Part shown: piece after piece, positions 15,885 to 24,411 of the stretch | How positions within the stretch are numbered: position 1 is the stretch's first letter | Layout: each line of letters starts with the position of its first letter | Assembly: GCA_045604705.1 (NCBI GenBank) | Contig: JAZUOO010000051.1 | Coordinates: 1 to 37,182 of the forward strand | Direction of reading: 5' to 3' | DNA length: 37,182 bases | DNA from: SIG622 sp045604705 | GTDB taxonomy: Bacteria > Bacillota > Clostridia > Oscillospirales > CAG-382 | Translations under genes and position numbers: made by a program | The notes under the pieces: generated by a model | The model's database searches: none | Seen by the model: the letters and a program-made list of their open reading frames with translations, nothing else | What the model was told of the DNA's origin: nothing

Positions 15885-15920
15885 ATGGTGTATCCCCGTA
15901 TAGATTTCGGAGTATTATGA
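15885..15920 (+). CDS. 11-residue upstream ORF overlapping the helicase start
   Basis: ATG at 15885 with a good GGAGG site 10-14 bases upstream encodes MVYPRIDFGVL. Its TGA (15918-15920) overlaps the helicase ATG (15917-15919) as ATGA. The helicase's own site (CGGAG, 4 bases from the ATG) lies inside this mini-ORF. The arrangement is that of translational coupling. It could also be chance in a debris-rich leader. Confidence 0.4.
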   Translation: MVYPRIDFGVL

Positions 15921-18025
15921 CATTTGCTGAATTCAAAGAAAATTACGATATAAGGCTCACAAATCAACAGGAGCAGGCAGTACTTCGCACCGACGGGTAT
16001 ACGCTTTTGCTTGCTGTTCCCGGTAGCGGTAAGACCACGGTTATTGTTTCAAGACTCGGCTATATGATGAACTGCCTGGGGATCCCACACGATTCCATTT
16101 TGACACTCACCTACAGCGTTGCAGCCTGCCGTGACATGAAAGAAAGATACATATCCGTTTTCGGTAATAGCAATGTTCCTCAGTTCAGAACCATACATGG
16201 AATATGTGCACTGATAATAATGGAATACGAGCAGCAGATGAACCGTACTTCATTTGAACTTGCGGACGAGGATAATAGTGAAAACAGTATTCTCGGGGAA
16301 CTGTATCCGAGGGTATACGGTAAACATCCCGTTATCGGCAGTATAAACGAGCTAAAACGTAATATAACCTATGTCAGAAATATGATGATGTCGATTGAGG
16401 AAATAAACAAATATTCCCGTGACACAAAGCTATCGGAAATGTTGTCATTGTATCGTAGTGAAAAAGCACGAAGGAATATTATGGACTATGATGACCAGCT
16501 TGAATTTGCATACAAGATACTTCGCAGATACCCATCAATACTCGCAGTCTTCCAAGGCAGATTCAAATACATAAATGTTGACGAGGCACAGGATACCTCA
16601 AAGCTGCAGCATGAAATAATAAGACTTCTGACAAAAGATAATCTGTTCATGGTTGGGGATGAGGATCAGAGCATATACGGGTTCCGTGCAGCTTATCCTG
16701 CGGCGTTGCTTGAATTTGAAAAAATATACCCGGGAGCCGAAATTCTTTTTATGGAGCAGAACTTCAGAAGCACCGGTAATATTATAAAAAGAGCCTCTAC
16801 TCTTATCGACAACAATTCGGAACGCAGACAAAAGAATATGTATACCGAAAAGGATGAGGGCAAAGACATTGAAATAGTAAGCTTTCCCCAATATACCGAT
16901 CAGTTCAATTATCTTTTCAAGGTCTGCACGAAGGCAGAGAATTCCCACGAAAGCACAGCGATACTCTTCAGAAACAACGAGTCTGCAATACCTCTTATTG
17001 ATATGCTCGAACGTGAAGGAATCCCCTATAGTTATCGCGAGACCGACGGAATGTTTTTCGCAAATCCCGGGGTATGCGATATGCTTTCCGTGCTGAAATT
17101 CTGTTTTGAACCGGATAATGCCGAAGTGTTTCTCGATATTGCTCCCAGAATGGGGTGCGGGTTGAATAGGGAAACCGCACATATTATAGTTAATCGTGCA
17201 CATAAGAAAAAGCTATCCATCATGGAGTATTTTATAAAATATATCGAGGCAGACTCCGACAAAGCAGTTAAGACTGCATCATTTCTTCGTACTCTTAATA
17301 ATTCCTCCGTCAAACGGCTTTCCGAAACCATACGAGAGCTTCACACGGATACCTGTTTCGGGCGGTTTCTCGATTTCAGACTGCGGGATAAAACAAAAAT
17401 TGCAATACTATCCCAAATAGCATCCGGTTGCAGTGATTACGGTGATTTCTGTGACAGAATAAAATTCTTGTATGATGAGATTACAAAACCAAAGTTTCCC
17501 GACAAGCCTTGTATCATTCTTTCCACGATACACTCAAGCAAGGGTCTTGAATATGACAATGTTATTATAATAGATGTTAAAGAAGGCGTTTTACCCGGTT
17601 CTCCCGACACCTATCTTACGGAAGTGGAAAAAAAGTCACATCTTGAAGAAGAACGGCGTTTGTTTTACGTTGCCGTAACAAGAGCAAAAAAGAGTGTAAG
17701 GATACTCAAGTACTATTCGGAATATGACGGGAGCAAAGCAAGTGACTCATTCTTTATCTACGAACTCATGCGATATGAAGCAAGCATTACCCATCATTTC
17801 CGAAGAAAAGACGATACAAACGGTAAAATTATAATAAGAAAGCCGTATGTTGACGATGTATCGCTTTTCAAAACAGGTACGGAAATACGGCACAGAACAT
17901 TCGGAAAAGGCGTCATCAGCGAGTTGCTCGGTGATAAATGCGGTATTACCTTTGACGACGGAAATTATAGGATGTTTTCGCTTAAAAAAAGTGTTGAGCA
18001 CGGGTTTCTGCAAATATTCAGATAA
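15917..18025 (+). CDS. UvrD/PcrA-like superfamily 1A DNA helicase
   Basis: A 702-residue ATP-dependent 3'-5' DNA helicase. Motifs in order: Q-motif LTNQQEQAV, Walker A AVPGSGKTT (33-41), Walker B VDEAQD, motif III VGDEDQSIYGFRAA, motif IV EQNFRST, motif V STIHSSKGLEYDNVIIIDV, and motif VI EERRLFYVAVTRAKK. The C-terminal tail (EIRHRTFGKGVISELLGDK) looks like the Tudor-like domain by which PcrA/UvrD contacts RNA polymerase. It is somewhat shorter than PcrA (about 730-750) and stands alone without nuclease or restriction partners, so it may be the main PcrA or a paralogue. A role in repair is inferred. Confidence 0.92.
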   Translation: MTFAEFKENYDIRLTNQQEQAVLRTDGYTLLLAVPGSGKTTVIVSRLGYMMNCLGIPHDSILTLTYSVAACRDMKERYISVFGNSNVPQFRTIHGICALIIMEYEQQMNRTSFELADEDNSENSILGELYPRVYGKHPVIGSINELKRNITYVRNMMMSIEEINKYSRDTKLSEMLSLYRSEKARRNIMDYDDQLEFAYKILRRYPSILAVFQGRFKYINVDEAQDTSKLQHEIIRLLTKDNLFMVGDEDQSIYGFRAAYPAALLEFEKIYPGAEILFMEQNFRSTGNIIKRASTLIDNNSERRQKNMYTEKDEGKDIEIVSFPQYTDQFNYLFKVCTKAENSHESTAILFRNNESAIPLIDMLEREGIPYSYRETDGMFFANPGVCDMLSVLKFCFEPDNAEVFLDIAPRMGCGLNRETAHIIVNRAHKKKLSIMEYFIKYIEADSDKAVKTASFLRTLNNSSVKRLSETIRELHTDTCFGRFLDFRLRDKTKIAILSQIASGCSDYGDFCDRIKFLYDEITKPKFPDKPCIILSTIHSSKGLEYDNVIIIDVKEGVLPGSPDTYLTEVEKKSHLEEERRLFYVAVTRAKKSVRILKYYSEYDGSKASDSFFIYELMRYEASITHHFRRKDDTNGKIIIRKPYVDDVSLFKTGTEIRHRTFGKGVISELLGDKCGITFDDGNYRMFSLKKSVEHGFLQIFR

Positions 18026-18160
18026 AACAAACACTTCCGATCACAAATACACTGTTTTTGAAAAAGGCATCGGTAAAAATAAATGCCACTTTCAGCTTGT
18101 TTTGTATTATATAACGGAAAACTCAATCCATAGTTTTTTTCTTTTGTTTTATATAGACTA

Positions 18161-18189
18161 TTGACAAAATCTCATTTTTTTAATATAAT
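18161..18189 (+). promoter_or_regulatory. Sigma-A promoter of asd
   Basis: TTGACA (18161-18166), a 17-base T-rich spacer and TATAAT (18184-18189), about 40 bases before the asd ATG, which has an AAGGAG site. Confidence 0.92.
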
Positions 18190-18228
18190 ATTTTATTATA
18201 GGTAGACATTAAAAAGGAGATTGTACTT

Positions 18229-19314
18229 ATGAAGAAATTAAGAGCAGGCATCATCGGCGCAACAGGTATGGTAGGTCAGAGATTTATCACACTTCTCGAC
18301 AATCATCCCATGTTTGAAATCACCGTACTTGCAGCAAGTGCAAGAAGTGCGGGAAAGACATATGAAGAAGCACTTGGCGGCAGATGGAAGCTGGACATTC
18401 CTATGCCGGAAAAGGTTGCAAAGATGGTTGTTCTCGATGCAACAAACGATATTGATAAAGTGTGCGAGATGTGCGACTTCACTTTCTGTGCGGTTGACAT
18501 GAAAAAGGACGAAATTCGCGCCCTTGAAGAAGCATATGCAAAGAAGGAAACTCCCGTTGTATCCAACAACTCCGCACACAGATGGACAGAAGATGTTCCC
18601 ATGGTTGTTCCGGAAATCAATCCCGAGCATCTTGAAGTTATTGCTTCTCAGAGAAAGAGACTCGGCACAAAGAACGGCTTTATCGCAGTTAAACCCAACT
18701 GTTCCATTCAGAGCTATGTTCCCATGCTTACTCCCCTACTCAAATACGGCATTGAACAGGTTATAGTTACAACATATCAGGCTATCTCCGGTGCAGGTAA
18801 GACTTTCAATGAATGGCCGGAAATGATAGACAATCTTATTCCATTTATCGGCGGTGAAGAAGAAAAGTCTGAGCAGGAGCCTCTCAGACTTTGGGGTAAG
18901 GTCGAAGGCGGCAAGATTGTTAAGCGTGACGATATTACCATTTCCGCACAGTGCTACAGAGTTCCGGTAACAAACGGACACACAGCTGCAGTATTTGTAA
19001 AGTTCAAGAACAAGCCCACAAAGGAGCAGATTTTAGAGGATTGGAAGAACTTCAAGGGTGAAGCTCAGGATCTTAAGCTTCCAAACGCACCCGAGAAGTT
19101 TATCACATACTTTGAAGAGGACAACAGACCTCAGATTAAGGATGAACGTGAAATTTACGGTGGTATGGGTATTACTGCGGGAAGACTTCGTGAAGATACC
19201 ATTTTCGATTACAAGTTTGTAGGTATGTCCCACAATACGCTCAGAGGTGCGGCAGGTGGTGCAGTACTTATTGCTGAGCTTTTGGCGGCTAAGGGATATA
19301 TTGTGGCGAAATAA
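18229..19314 (+). CDS. asd: Aspartate-semialdehyde dehydrogenase (archaeal/fungal-type branch)
   Basis: A 361-residue protein that reduces aspartyl phosphate to aspartate semialdehyde with NADPH, the branch point to lysine/diaminopimelate, methionine and threonine. The Rossmann loop is GATGMVGQRF near the N-terminus. The catalytic Cys is C158 in VKPNCSIQSYVP. TYQAISGAGKTFNEWPEMID and the His of the GHTAAVFVKF segment follow. The length and the NCSIQ form place it in the longer archaeal/fungal-like ASADH type, also found in some Clostridia, rather than the usual bacterial form. It is a single-gene unit with a consensus promoter and strong terminator, with no adjacent dap genes. Confidence 0.95.
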   Translation: MKKLRAGIIGATGMVGQRFITLLDNHPMFEITVLAASARSAGKTYEEALGGRWKLDIPMPEKVAKMVVLDATNDIDKVCEMCDFTFCAVDMKKDEIRALEEAYAKKETPVVSNNSAHRWTEDVPMVVPEINPEHLEVIASQRKRLGTKNGFIAVKPNCSIQSYVPMLTPLLKYGIEQVIVTTYQAISGAGKTFNEWPEMIDNLIPFIGGEEEKSEQEPLRLWGKVEGGKIVKRDDITISAQCYRVPVTNGHTAAVFVKFKNKPTKEQILEDWKNFKGEAQDLKLPNAPEKFITYFEEDNRPQIKDEREIYGGMGITAGRLREDTIFDYKFVGMSHNTLRGAAGGAVLIAELLAAKGYIVAK

Positions 19315-19378
19315 AGATTTAGGAATAGAATTTAGGATTCAAGGGCTGTTGAAAACATTGTTTTCTTGGATTTGATTA

Positions 19379-19425
19379 AAAGTACTCGGCTGATTGGTGT
19401 TTTTCCCGTCAGCCGAGCTTTTAAT
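19379..19425 (+). terminator. Intrinsic terminator of asd
   Basis: CTCGGCTGA (19385-19393) pairs exactly with TCAGCCGAG (19409-19417), flanked by AAAAG and CTTTTAATTT. Confidence 0.9.
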
Positions 19426-19891
19426 TTGTCTTTGGAAACGAAGTAAATTATTGTGTTATCACCTTTGATAACATGAGAGATTATTTCTTTAGGATATAAC
19501 TTGATATTATGAAGTTATTCAATGGGTACCAAGCAAAAAGCCGAGAGGGATTCGTTTTTTCTCCTGTAATATTCATCATAAGAATAAGGCTTATCGGCAC
19601 ATCCTTTATGCGGGAAATATACATAGAATTCCTTGTCTGCCTCTATCATATATCGGTGCAGTCGTATTCTGTGGAGATAAAGAATGAATAGGTCTGCATT
19701 GTTATCATAAATAATCCACTCTTGCTAATATAAATTCTATCTCTTATTTTGCTCATTTTTTGTTTATCTCCGACCGGATTTTACGGAAAATTGTTCTGTT
19801 TTGCACATTTTAACATAACGGTACAACAAAGTCAAGTGAAAAGATACAGAAATTTTTCACAAAAAAATATTGTAGAATAGCAATTTTAGAC
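19426..19891. other. Intergenic stretch without supported genes
   Basis: Contains one small inverted repeat (GTTATC at 19456-19461 with GATAAC a few bases later) and an open frame of 60 codons from 19509. That frame has no ribosome binding site and an atypical composition, which I do not accept as a gene. The last 150 bases are very AT-rich and lead into the promoter of the glycosidase. Confidence 0.4.
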
Positions 19892-19919
19892 TTGCAATTT
19901 TTCAAAAATATGTTAAAAT
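19892..19919 (+). promoter_or_regulatory. Probable promoter of the glycosidase gene
   Basis: TTGCAA (19892-19897), a 16-base spacer and TAAAAT (19914-19919). It implies a long leader of nearly 200 bases before the ATG at 20123. Confidence 0.5.
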
Positions 19920-19986
19920 GGGTTAAACGATAAATTTATTGCGAAAGGAATTTAAAAATATAAAAATTAATTTTACAGCGATACTC

Positions 19987-20045
19987 CCGTTTCAAAGGTG
20001 CTTATTGGCGGAAACCTTCGGTAGTTGTACGAAACGGAGGTTTTT
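19987..20045 (+). promoter_or_regulatory. Leader with two overlapping hairpins, possible attenuator
   Basis: CCGTTTC (19987-19993) can pair with GAAACGG (20031-20037). Alternatively AAACCTTCG (20012-20020) can pair with CGGAGGTTT (20035-20043; one G-T), which is followed at once by a T run and would be a terminator. The two pairings share bases 20035-20037 and are therefore alternatives. No known riboswitch class was recognised. Confidence 0.4.
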
Positions 20046-20122
20046 ATAAAATCAAGATACCCCACTCGTGTGGTTGCAAGCATTTACTGATAATTTTATA
20101 TATCCATGAAAGGAAAAAGACT

Positions 20123-22156
20123 ATGAATTCAACATTTTTCAAGGCACAGGGTTTCCTGGGTGATGACAGTGAAGCATTTGATGCTGTAAGCCTCAGATTT
20201 GAAGAAAAAGACAGCTTCTGCGCCGTTTATGCACAAGCTGATGCGGGCGACAAGTTCTTTAACAGCGAGCTTGCACTTTCCATAAAAATCGAACCGCCTG
20301 AGGAAATGGAAGGCTTTGTTTCCGTAAACAAGTACTGCGAATATTGGTGCAGACCCAACTTCGGTACAAGCCTTGCACAAGTCCCCCACGATACACAGCT
20401 TCTTCTTATGAAAAACAAGGACGGAAGCTATGCTGCAATACTTCCCGTTTGCGGTGACACATACAAAATTGTTATTGAGGGCGATGAAACGGGGTGTTAT
20501 GCAAAGGTATTCTCATGGTACGATAAGCTCTCAACCGTCGATACACTTTGCTTTGTATACGGAAGCGGCAAAAATCCTTACACTCTCGTTCATGATCTTA
20601 CAAAGTATGCTGTTGAACTTCTCGGCAACTACATAAAGATGCGTGAGGACAGACCTTACCCCGAAATATTCGAATATCTCGGTTGGTGCAGCTGGGATGC
20701 TTTCCAGATAAGAGTTACTGAATCGGATATGCTCTCCAAGTGTCAGGAATTCTCGGATAAGGATATTCCCGTAAGATGGGCAATCTTTGACGATATGTGG
20801 GGCGATGTCAAGAACTTCGTAGGTAAGAAATATGCCAATCGCGGTGAAATGTTCAAACTTATGCACTCCTCTGCCCTTGACTCCTTTGAGGCTGCTCCCG
20901 AAAGATTCCCCCACGGACTCAAATACTGTATCGAAAAAATGAAAGATAAGTACGACATCACAACCGGTATGTGGCATCCCACAACGGGCTATTGGAGAGG
21001 CGTTACTCCCGAGGGTGAGATTTATAAGAACCATCCAGAGCTCTTTATCACAAGACACATTGACGATATGGACAGACTTGTTCCCGGGACAACAAAGGAA
21101 CAGTTTGCAGGCTTCTTTGATGCATTCCACTCATTCCTCAAGGACTGCGGTTCAAAGTTCATGAAAGTGGATAACCAAACCTGTATTGCTATGTGGTACA
21201 AAGGTGTTGCACCTGTCGGCGAGATTGCAAGAAACCTCCACTACGGCATTGAAAACTCCATTTACAAAAACTTTAACGGTGACCTTATAAACTGCATGGG
21301 CATGGGTCAGGAAAACATCTGGAACAGACCTTCAACGGCAATTTCACGTTGCTCCGCCGACTTCCAGCCTGAAAACAGTGCATGGTTCACAAACCATATT
21401 CTTCAGTGCTCATACAATTCTTTTTATCAGGGACAGCTTCTCTGGTGCGACTGGGATATGTGGTGGACAGATGACAGTCAGGCAATAAAAAACTCTGTAG
21501 TTCGTGCTGTCAGCGGCGGTCCCATTTACGTTTCCGATACTGCAAAGAGATCGAATGCTTCCGTTCTCAAGCCTCTTTGTTTATATGACGGAAGAATCCT
21601 AAGATGTGATCTTCCCGGTATGCCCACAGCAGACTGTCTTATCGAAAATCCTGAGGAAGTAGCCCATGCATTCAAAATATTCTCCAAGACAGGGGACACA
21701 TATTATGTTGCGGCGTTTAATATAAATAAGAACAATAAGAGTGCTACATTGAAGATTTGTCTTGATGATTTCTTTGCAGAACCTACAGCCGATAAATATG
21801 TTGTAAAGGAGCACTTCTCCGGACTTCGTAAGCTTGTATGCAATTGCTGCAAGTATACATATGAATCAACTCTTGCAAATCAGGACGATTTCAGACTTTA
21901 CACTCTCATTCCCGTAAAAGACGCTTTCGCTTATCTTGGACTTTGCGAAAAGTTCATCGGCGGAATCACCGCTGAAAATGTTACAGCAAATGGATTTACA
22001 CTCCGTGAAAAGGGAGAGTTTGAGTTCTACAGCGAAAAGGCAGTAAAGAGCGTTACCGTTGATGGTAAGATTGCTATAATTGCAAAGAACGGTAACTTCT
22101 ATAAAGTTAAGACCTCCTACGAAAAGAGATCAGCCGAGGTTAAGATTGAGTATTAA
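20123..22156 (+). CDS. GH36-related alpha-galactosidase / raffinose-synthase (Sip1) family glycosidase
   Basis: 677 residues, no signal peptide, so cytoplasmic. A beta-rich N-terminal domain (about 1-185) is followed by a TIM barrel that opens with EYLGWCSWDAFQIRVTESDM and RWAIFDDMWGD. The family nucleophile is the Asp of KFMKVDNQ (D350). The acid/base Asp lies in SRCSADF (D413). A beta C-terminal domain starts near 550. This matches the Sip1/raffinose-synthase clan of GH36, whose bacterial members hydrolyse alpha-galactosides. The exact substrate cannot be read. It forms a small operon with the Cys-rich gene that follows 24 bases later. The long structured leader suggests conditional expression. 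Confidence 0.85.
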   Translation: MNSTFFKAQGFLGDDSEAFDAVSLRFEEKDSFCAVYAQADAGDKFFNSELALSIKIEPPEEMEGFVSVNKYCEYWCRPNFGTSLAQVPHDTQLLLMKNKDGSYAAILPVCGDTYKIVIEGDETGCYAKVFSWYDKLSTVDTLCFVYGSGKNPYTLVHDLTKYAVELLGNYIKMREDRPYPEIFEYLGWCSWDAFQIRVTESDMLSKCQEFSDKDIPVRWAIFDDMWGDVKNFVGKKYANRGEMFKLMHSSALDSFEAAPERFPHGLKYCIEKMKDKYDITTGMWHPTTGYWRGVTPEGEIYKNHPELFITRHIDDMDRLVPGTTKEQFAGFFDAFHSFLKDCGSKFMKVDNQTCIAMWYKGVAPVGEIARNLHYGIENSIYKNFNGDLINCMGMGQENIWNRPSTAISRCSADFQPENSAWFTNHILQCSYNSFYQGQLLWCDWDMWWTDDSQAIKNSVVRAVSGGPIYVSDTAKRSNASVLKPLCLYDGRILRCDLPGMPTADCLIENPEEVAHAFKIFSKTGDTYYVAAFNINKNNKSATLKICLDDFFAEPTADKYVVKEHFSGLRKLVCNCCKYTYESTLANQDDFRLYTLIPVKDAFAYLGLCEKFIGGITAENVTANGFTLREKGEFEFYSEKAVKSVTVDGKIAIIAKNGNFYKVKTSYEKRSAEVKIEY

Positions 22157-22180
22157 TCTTTGTATGTGTAAGGAGCAAAC

Positions 22181-22411
22181 ATGAGTAATAAAGAGAAGCA
22201 TTTCTGTACTTGCCGTGACAGAGAGTGTCCTCACAATCCGAATAATCACGACATTGGCTGTTGCAGTTGTGATGCCTGTATTGAAAAGAATTTGTCACAG
22301 GGTGAGATTCCAAGCTGTTTTTTCAGAAAGGTTAAAGACGACCTTTCGGGACTTTCCGAGTTCACTTTTGAGAGCTTTGTGAAGTTCTGGATTGAAAACG
22401 GAAAAAGTTGA
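22181..22411 (+). CDS. Small Cys-rich protein, DUF6485-like
   Basis: A 76-residue soluble protein. The first 50 residues hold nine Cys: C9, C11, C16, then CCSCDAC at 27-33, and C46. Residues SQGEIPSCFF and the pattern C-x-C-x4-C resemble the DUF6485 family of small cytosolic clostridial proteins, probably metal-binding. There is no known function. It directly follows the glycosidase, with AAGGAGCAAAC before the ATG, and shares its terminator. Confidence 0.7.
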   Translation: MSNKEKHFCTCRDRECPHNPNNHDIGCCSCDACIEKNLSQGEIPSCFFRKVKDDLSGLSEFTFESFVKFWIENGKS

Positions 22412-22423
22412 ATATATAAAATT

Positions 22424-22461
22424 GTACCGGGTGTTTTGTTGCACTCGGTACTTTTCTGTTT
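22424..22461 (+). terminator. Terminator of the glycosidase operon
   Basis: GTACCGGGTG (22424-22433) pairs with CACTCGGTAC (22442-22451; one G-T), followed by TTTTCTGTTTTTT. Confidence 0.9.
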
Positions 22462-22506
22462 TTTGGATTTTTAAAAAACGGGTTGCAGTAAATTCACAGA
22501 ATACAT

Positions 22507-22534
22507 AAAAACGGGACGGCACATAGACCGTCCC
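22507..22534 (-). terminator. Terminator of the transketolase end of the minus-strand cluster
   Basis: On the minus strand, GGGACGG (22534-22528) pairs with CCGTCCC (22519-22513), followed by GTTTTT. It lies 44 bases past the last stop codon. Confidence 0.88.
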
Positions 22535-22577
22535 CTATAAACAAATATGGATATTGCACAATTTATGGAATATTATC

Positions 22578-23516
22578 TTATTTCTTAGCCGCAATAGCCT
22601 TCTTTGCTGTCTCTGCGATATTCTTAGCAGTAAGACCGTAGTATTCAAGTACTTCCTTTGCAGGACCGGATGAACCGTAAGTATCCTGAACACCGACTCT
22701 GAGAACGGTACAGGGAGCTGTTTCACAGATAGCTTCAGCAACAGCACTGCCGAGACCGCCATAGATGGAATGTTCCTCTGCGGTAACTATCGCACCTGTT
22801 TCCTTGGAAGCACGGCAGAGAAGCTCTGTATCAATGGGCTTTATTGTGCAGATATTGATTATTCTTGCACTGATACCCTCTTCTGCAAGCATATCCTTTA
22901 CCTTCATTGCTTCGGAAACCATAAGTCCTGTTGCAACGATTGTTACGTCTGTACCGTCAGCAAGAACATTACCTTTTCCGATTTGGAAATCATAATCTTC
23001 ATCATACATTACCGGTACTGCGAGTCTTCCGAATCTGAGATATACTGGACCATCATACTTAACTGCCGCTTCAACGCACTTCCTTGCTTCGGTGTCGTCT
23101 GCCGGATTGAGAATCACCATACCGGGAATTGTTCTCATAAGACCGATGTCCTCGTTACACTGATGTGTCGCACCGTCCTCACCAACAGAAATACCTGCGT
23201 GAGTTGCACCGATTTTAACGTTAAGGTGAGGATAACCGATAGAGTTTCTTATCTGCTCAAAGGCTCTGCCCGCGGCGAACATTGCAAAGGTTGATGCAAA
23301 AACTATCTTACCCGTTGTTGCAAGTCCTGCCGCAACCGACATCATGTTAGCCTCCGCGATACCGCAGTTGATAAACCTTTCGGGGAATTTCTTCTTGAAT
23401 GTATCTGTCTTTGTGGACTTTGAGAGGTCGGCATCAAGAACAACGATGTCATACTTTTCACCAAGTTCTGCAAGTGCCTTGCCGTAGCTTTCTCTTGTTG
23501 CGATTACGTCTGCCAT
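22578..23516 (-). CDS. Transketolase, C-terminal (pyrimidine-binding) subunit
   Basis: A 312-residue second half of a split transketolase. It carries the pyrimidine-binding domain (VVLDADLSKSTKTDTF, then FINCGIAEANMMSVAAGLAT with the cofactor-activating Glu) and the C-terminal transketolase domain (DVTIVATGLMVSEAMKVKDM). With the N-terminal subunit it would form an alpha2-beta2 enzyme that moves two-carbon units between sugar phosphates in the pentose phosphate pathway. A GGAGG site lies 9 bases before the ATG, and the N-terminal gene is 18 bases upstream. Split transketolases are common in Clostridia and archaea. It is the last gene of the long minus-strand cluster. Confidence 0.94.
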   Translation of the reverse strand: MADVIATRESYGKALAELGEKYDIVVLDADLSKSTKTDTFKKKFPERFINCGIAEANMMSVAAGLATTGKIVFASTFAMFAAGRAFEQIRNSIGYPHLNVKIGATHAGISVGEDGATHQCNEDIGLMRTIPGMVILNPADDTEARKCVEAAVKYDGPVYLRFGRLAVPVMYDEDYDFQIGKGNVLADGTDVTIVATGLMVSEAMKVKDMLAEEGISARIINICTIKPIDTELLCRASKETGAIVTAEEHSIYGGLGSAVAEAICETAPCTVLRVGVQDTYGSSGPAKEVLEYYGLTAKNIAETAKKAIAAKK

Positions 23517-23534
23517 TTTACAATACCTCCCCTA

Positions 23535-24365
23535 TTACTTTGCAAGACAAGCAGTTACAGCTTCAAGCTCCTGCATTGCCTGTTCGTACTGTTCCTTGTT
23601 AGGTGCACTTCCGTGCCATTCTGCCTTGTTTTCCATAAAGGATACGCCCTTACCCTTGATTGTCTTGCAGATGATTGCAAAGGGCTTATCGGACTTTTTT
23701 GCCATTTCTACTGCATTTGCAATCTCATCGAAGCTGTGACCGTCAATAACTGTTACGTTCCAACCAAATGCCTTAAACTTTTCGTCAAGAGGTGTGGGAT
23801 TCATAACCTTTGTTACCTCTCCGTCAATTTGAAGACCGTTAAAGTCAATAAATGCGGTAAGATTATTAAGTCCGTAATGAGCAGCAAACATAGCTGCTTC
23901 CCAAACCTGACCTTCTTCGCTCTCGCCGTCGCCGAGTACCGTATATACTCTGTAGCTCTTTTCGGAGAGCTTTGCGGAAAGCGCCATGCCGCAGGCAGCG
24001 GAGATACCCTGACCGAGAGAGCCTGCACTCATGTCGATACCGGGAATGTTCTTCATATCAGGATGTCCCTGGAGATATGAGCCTGTATGTCTGAATGTAA
24101 CAAGATCCTCCGGCGGGAAATATCCTCTGTGAGCAAGTGCCGCGTAAAGTGCGGGACAGGTGTGACCCTTGGAGAGCACAAATCTGTCTCTGTCTTCCAT
24201 CTTAGGATTCTTGGGGTCAATGTTCATTTCCTCAAAATAGAGGTAACTGAGTATTTCTGCAATCCCCAAAGATCCGCCGGGATGTCCCGACTTTGCGGAA
24301 TAAACCGCCGTAATTGCACCTTTTCTTATTTCGTTGGCATAGAAGGAAAGCTTGTTTTTATCCAT
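23535..24365 (-). CDS. Transketolase, N-terminal (TPP-binding) subunit
   Basis: A 276-residue first half of the split transketolase. It binds thiamine diphosphate and magnesium: the GDG motif is VLGDGESEEGQVWEAA, followed by the metal-binding DFNGLQIDG. SAKSGHPGGSLGIAEILSYL, LSKGHTCPALYA and GSLGQGISAACGMALS are standard signatures. The start at 24365 has AGGAG at 8 bases; the frame is open 25 codons further upstream but without a site. It is followed directly by the C-terminal subunit gene. Confidence 0.95.
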   Translation of the reverse strand: MDKNKLSFYANEIRKGAITAVYSAKSGHPGGSLGIAEILSYLYFEEMNIDPKNPKMEDRDRFVLSKGHTCPALYAALAHRGYFPPEDLVTFRHTGSYLQGHPDMKNIPGIDMSAGSLGQGISAACGMALSAKLSEKSYRVYTVLGDGESEEGQVWEAAMFAAHYGLNNLTAFIDFNGLQIDGEVTKVMNPTPLDEKFKAFGWNVTVIDGHSFDEIANAVEMAKKSDKPFAIICKTIKGKGVSFMENKAEWHGSAPNKEQYEQAMQELEAVTACLAK

Positions 24366-24411
24366 CTTCATATCTCCTTGTATAATTGTATACTGTAAAT
24401 TCCTGTTCTGT

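Noticed and set aside
16598..17203. Antisense frame of 201 codons in the helicase gene
   Set aside because: Shadow of a helicase with all SF1 motifs in the right order.
19509..19691. 60-codon frame after asd
   Set aside because: No ribosome binding site, rare codons, no recognisable product.
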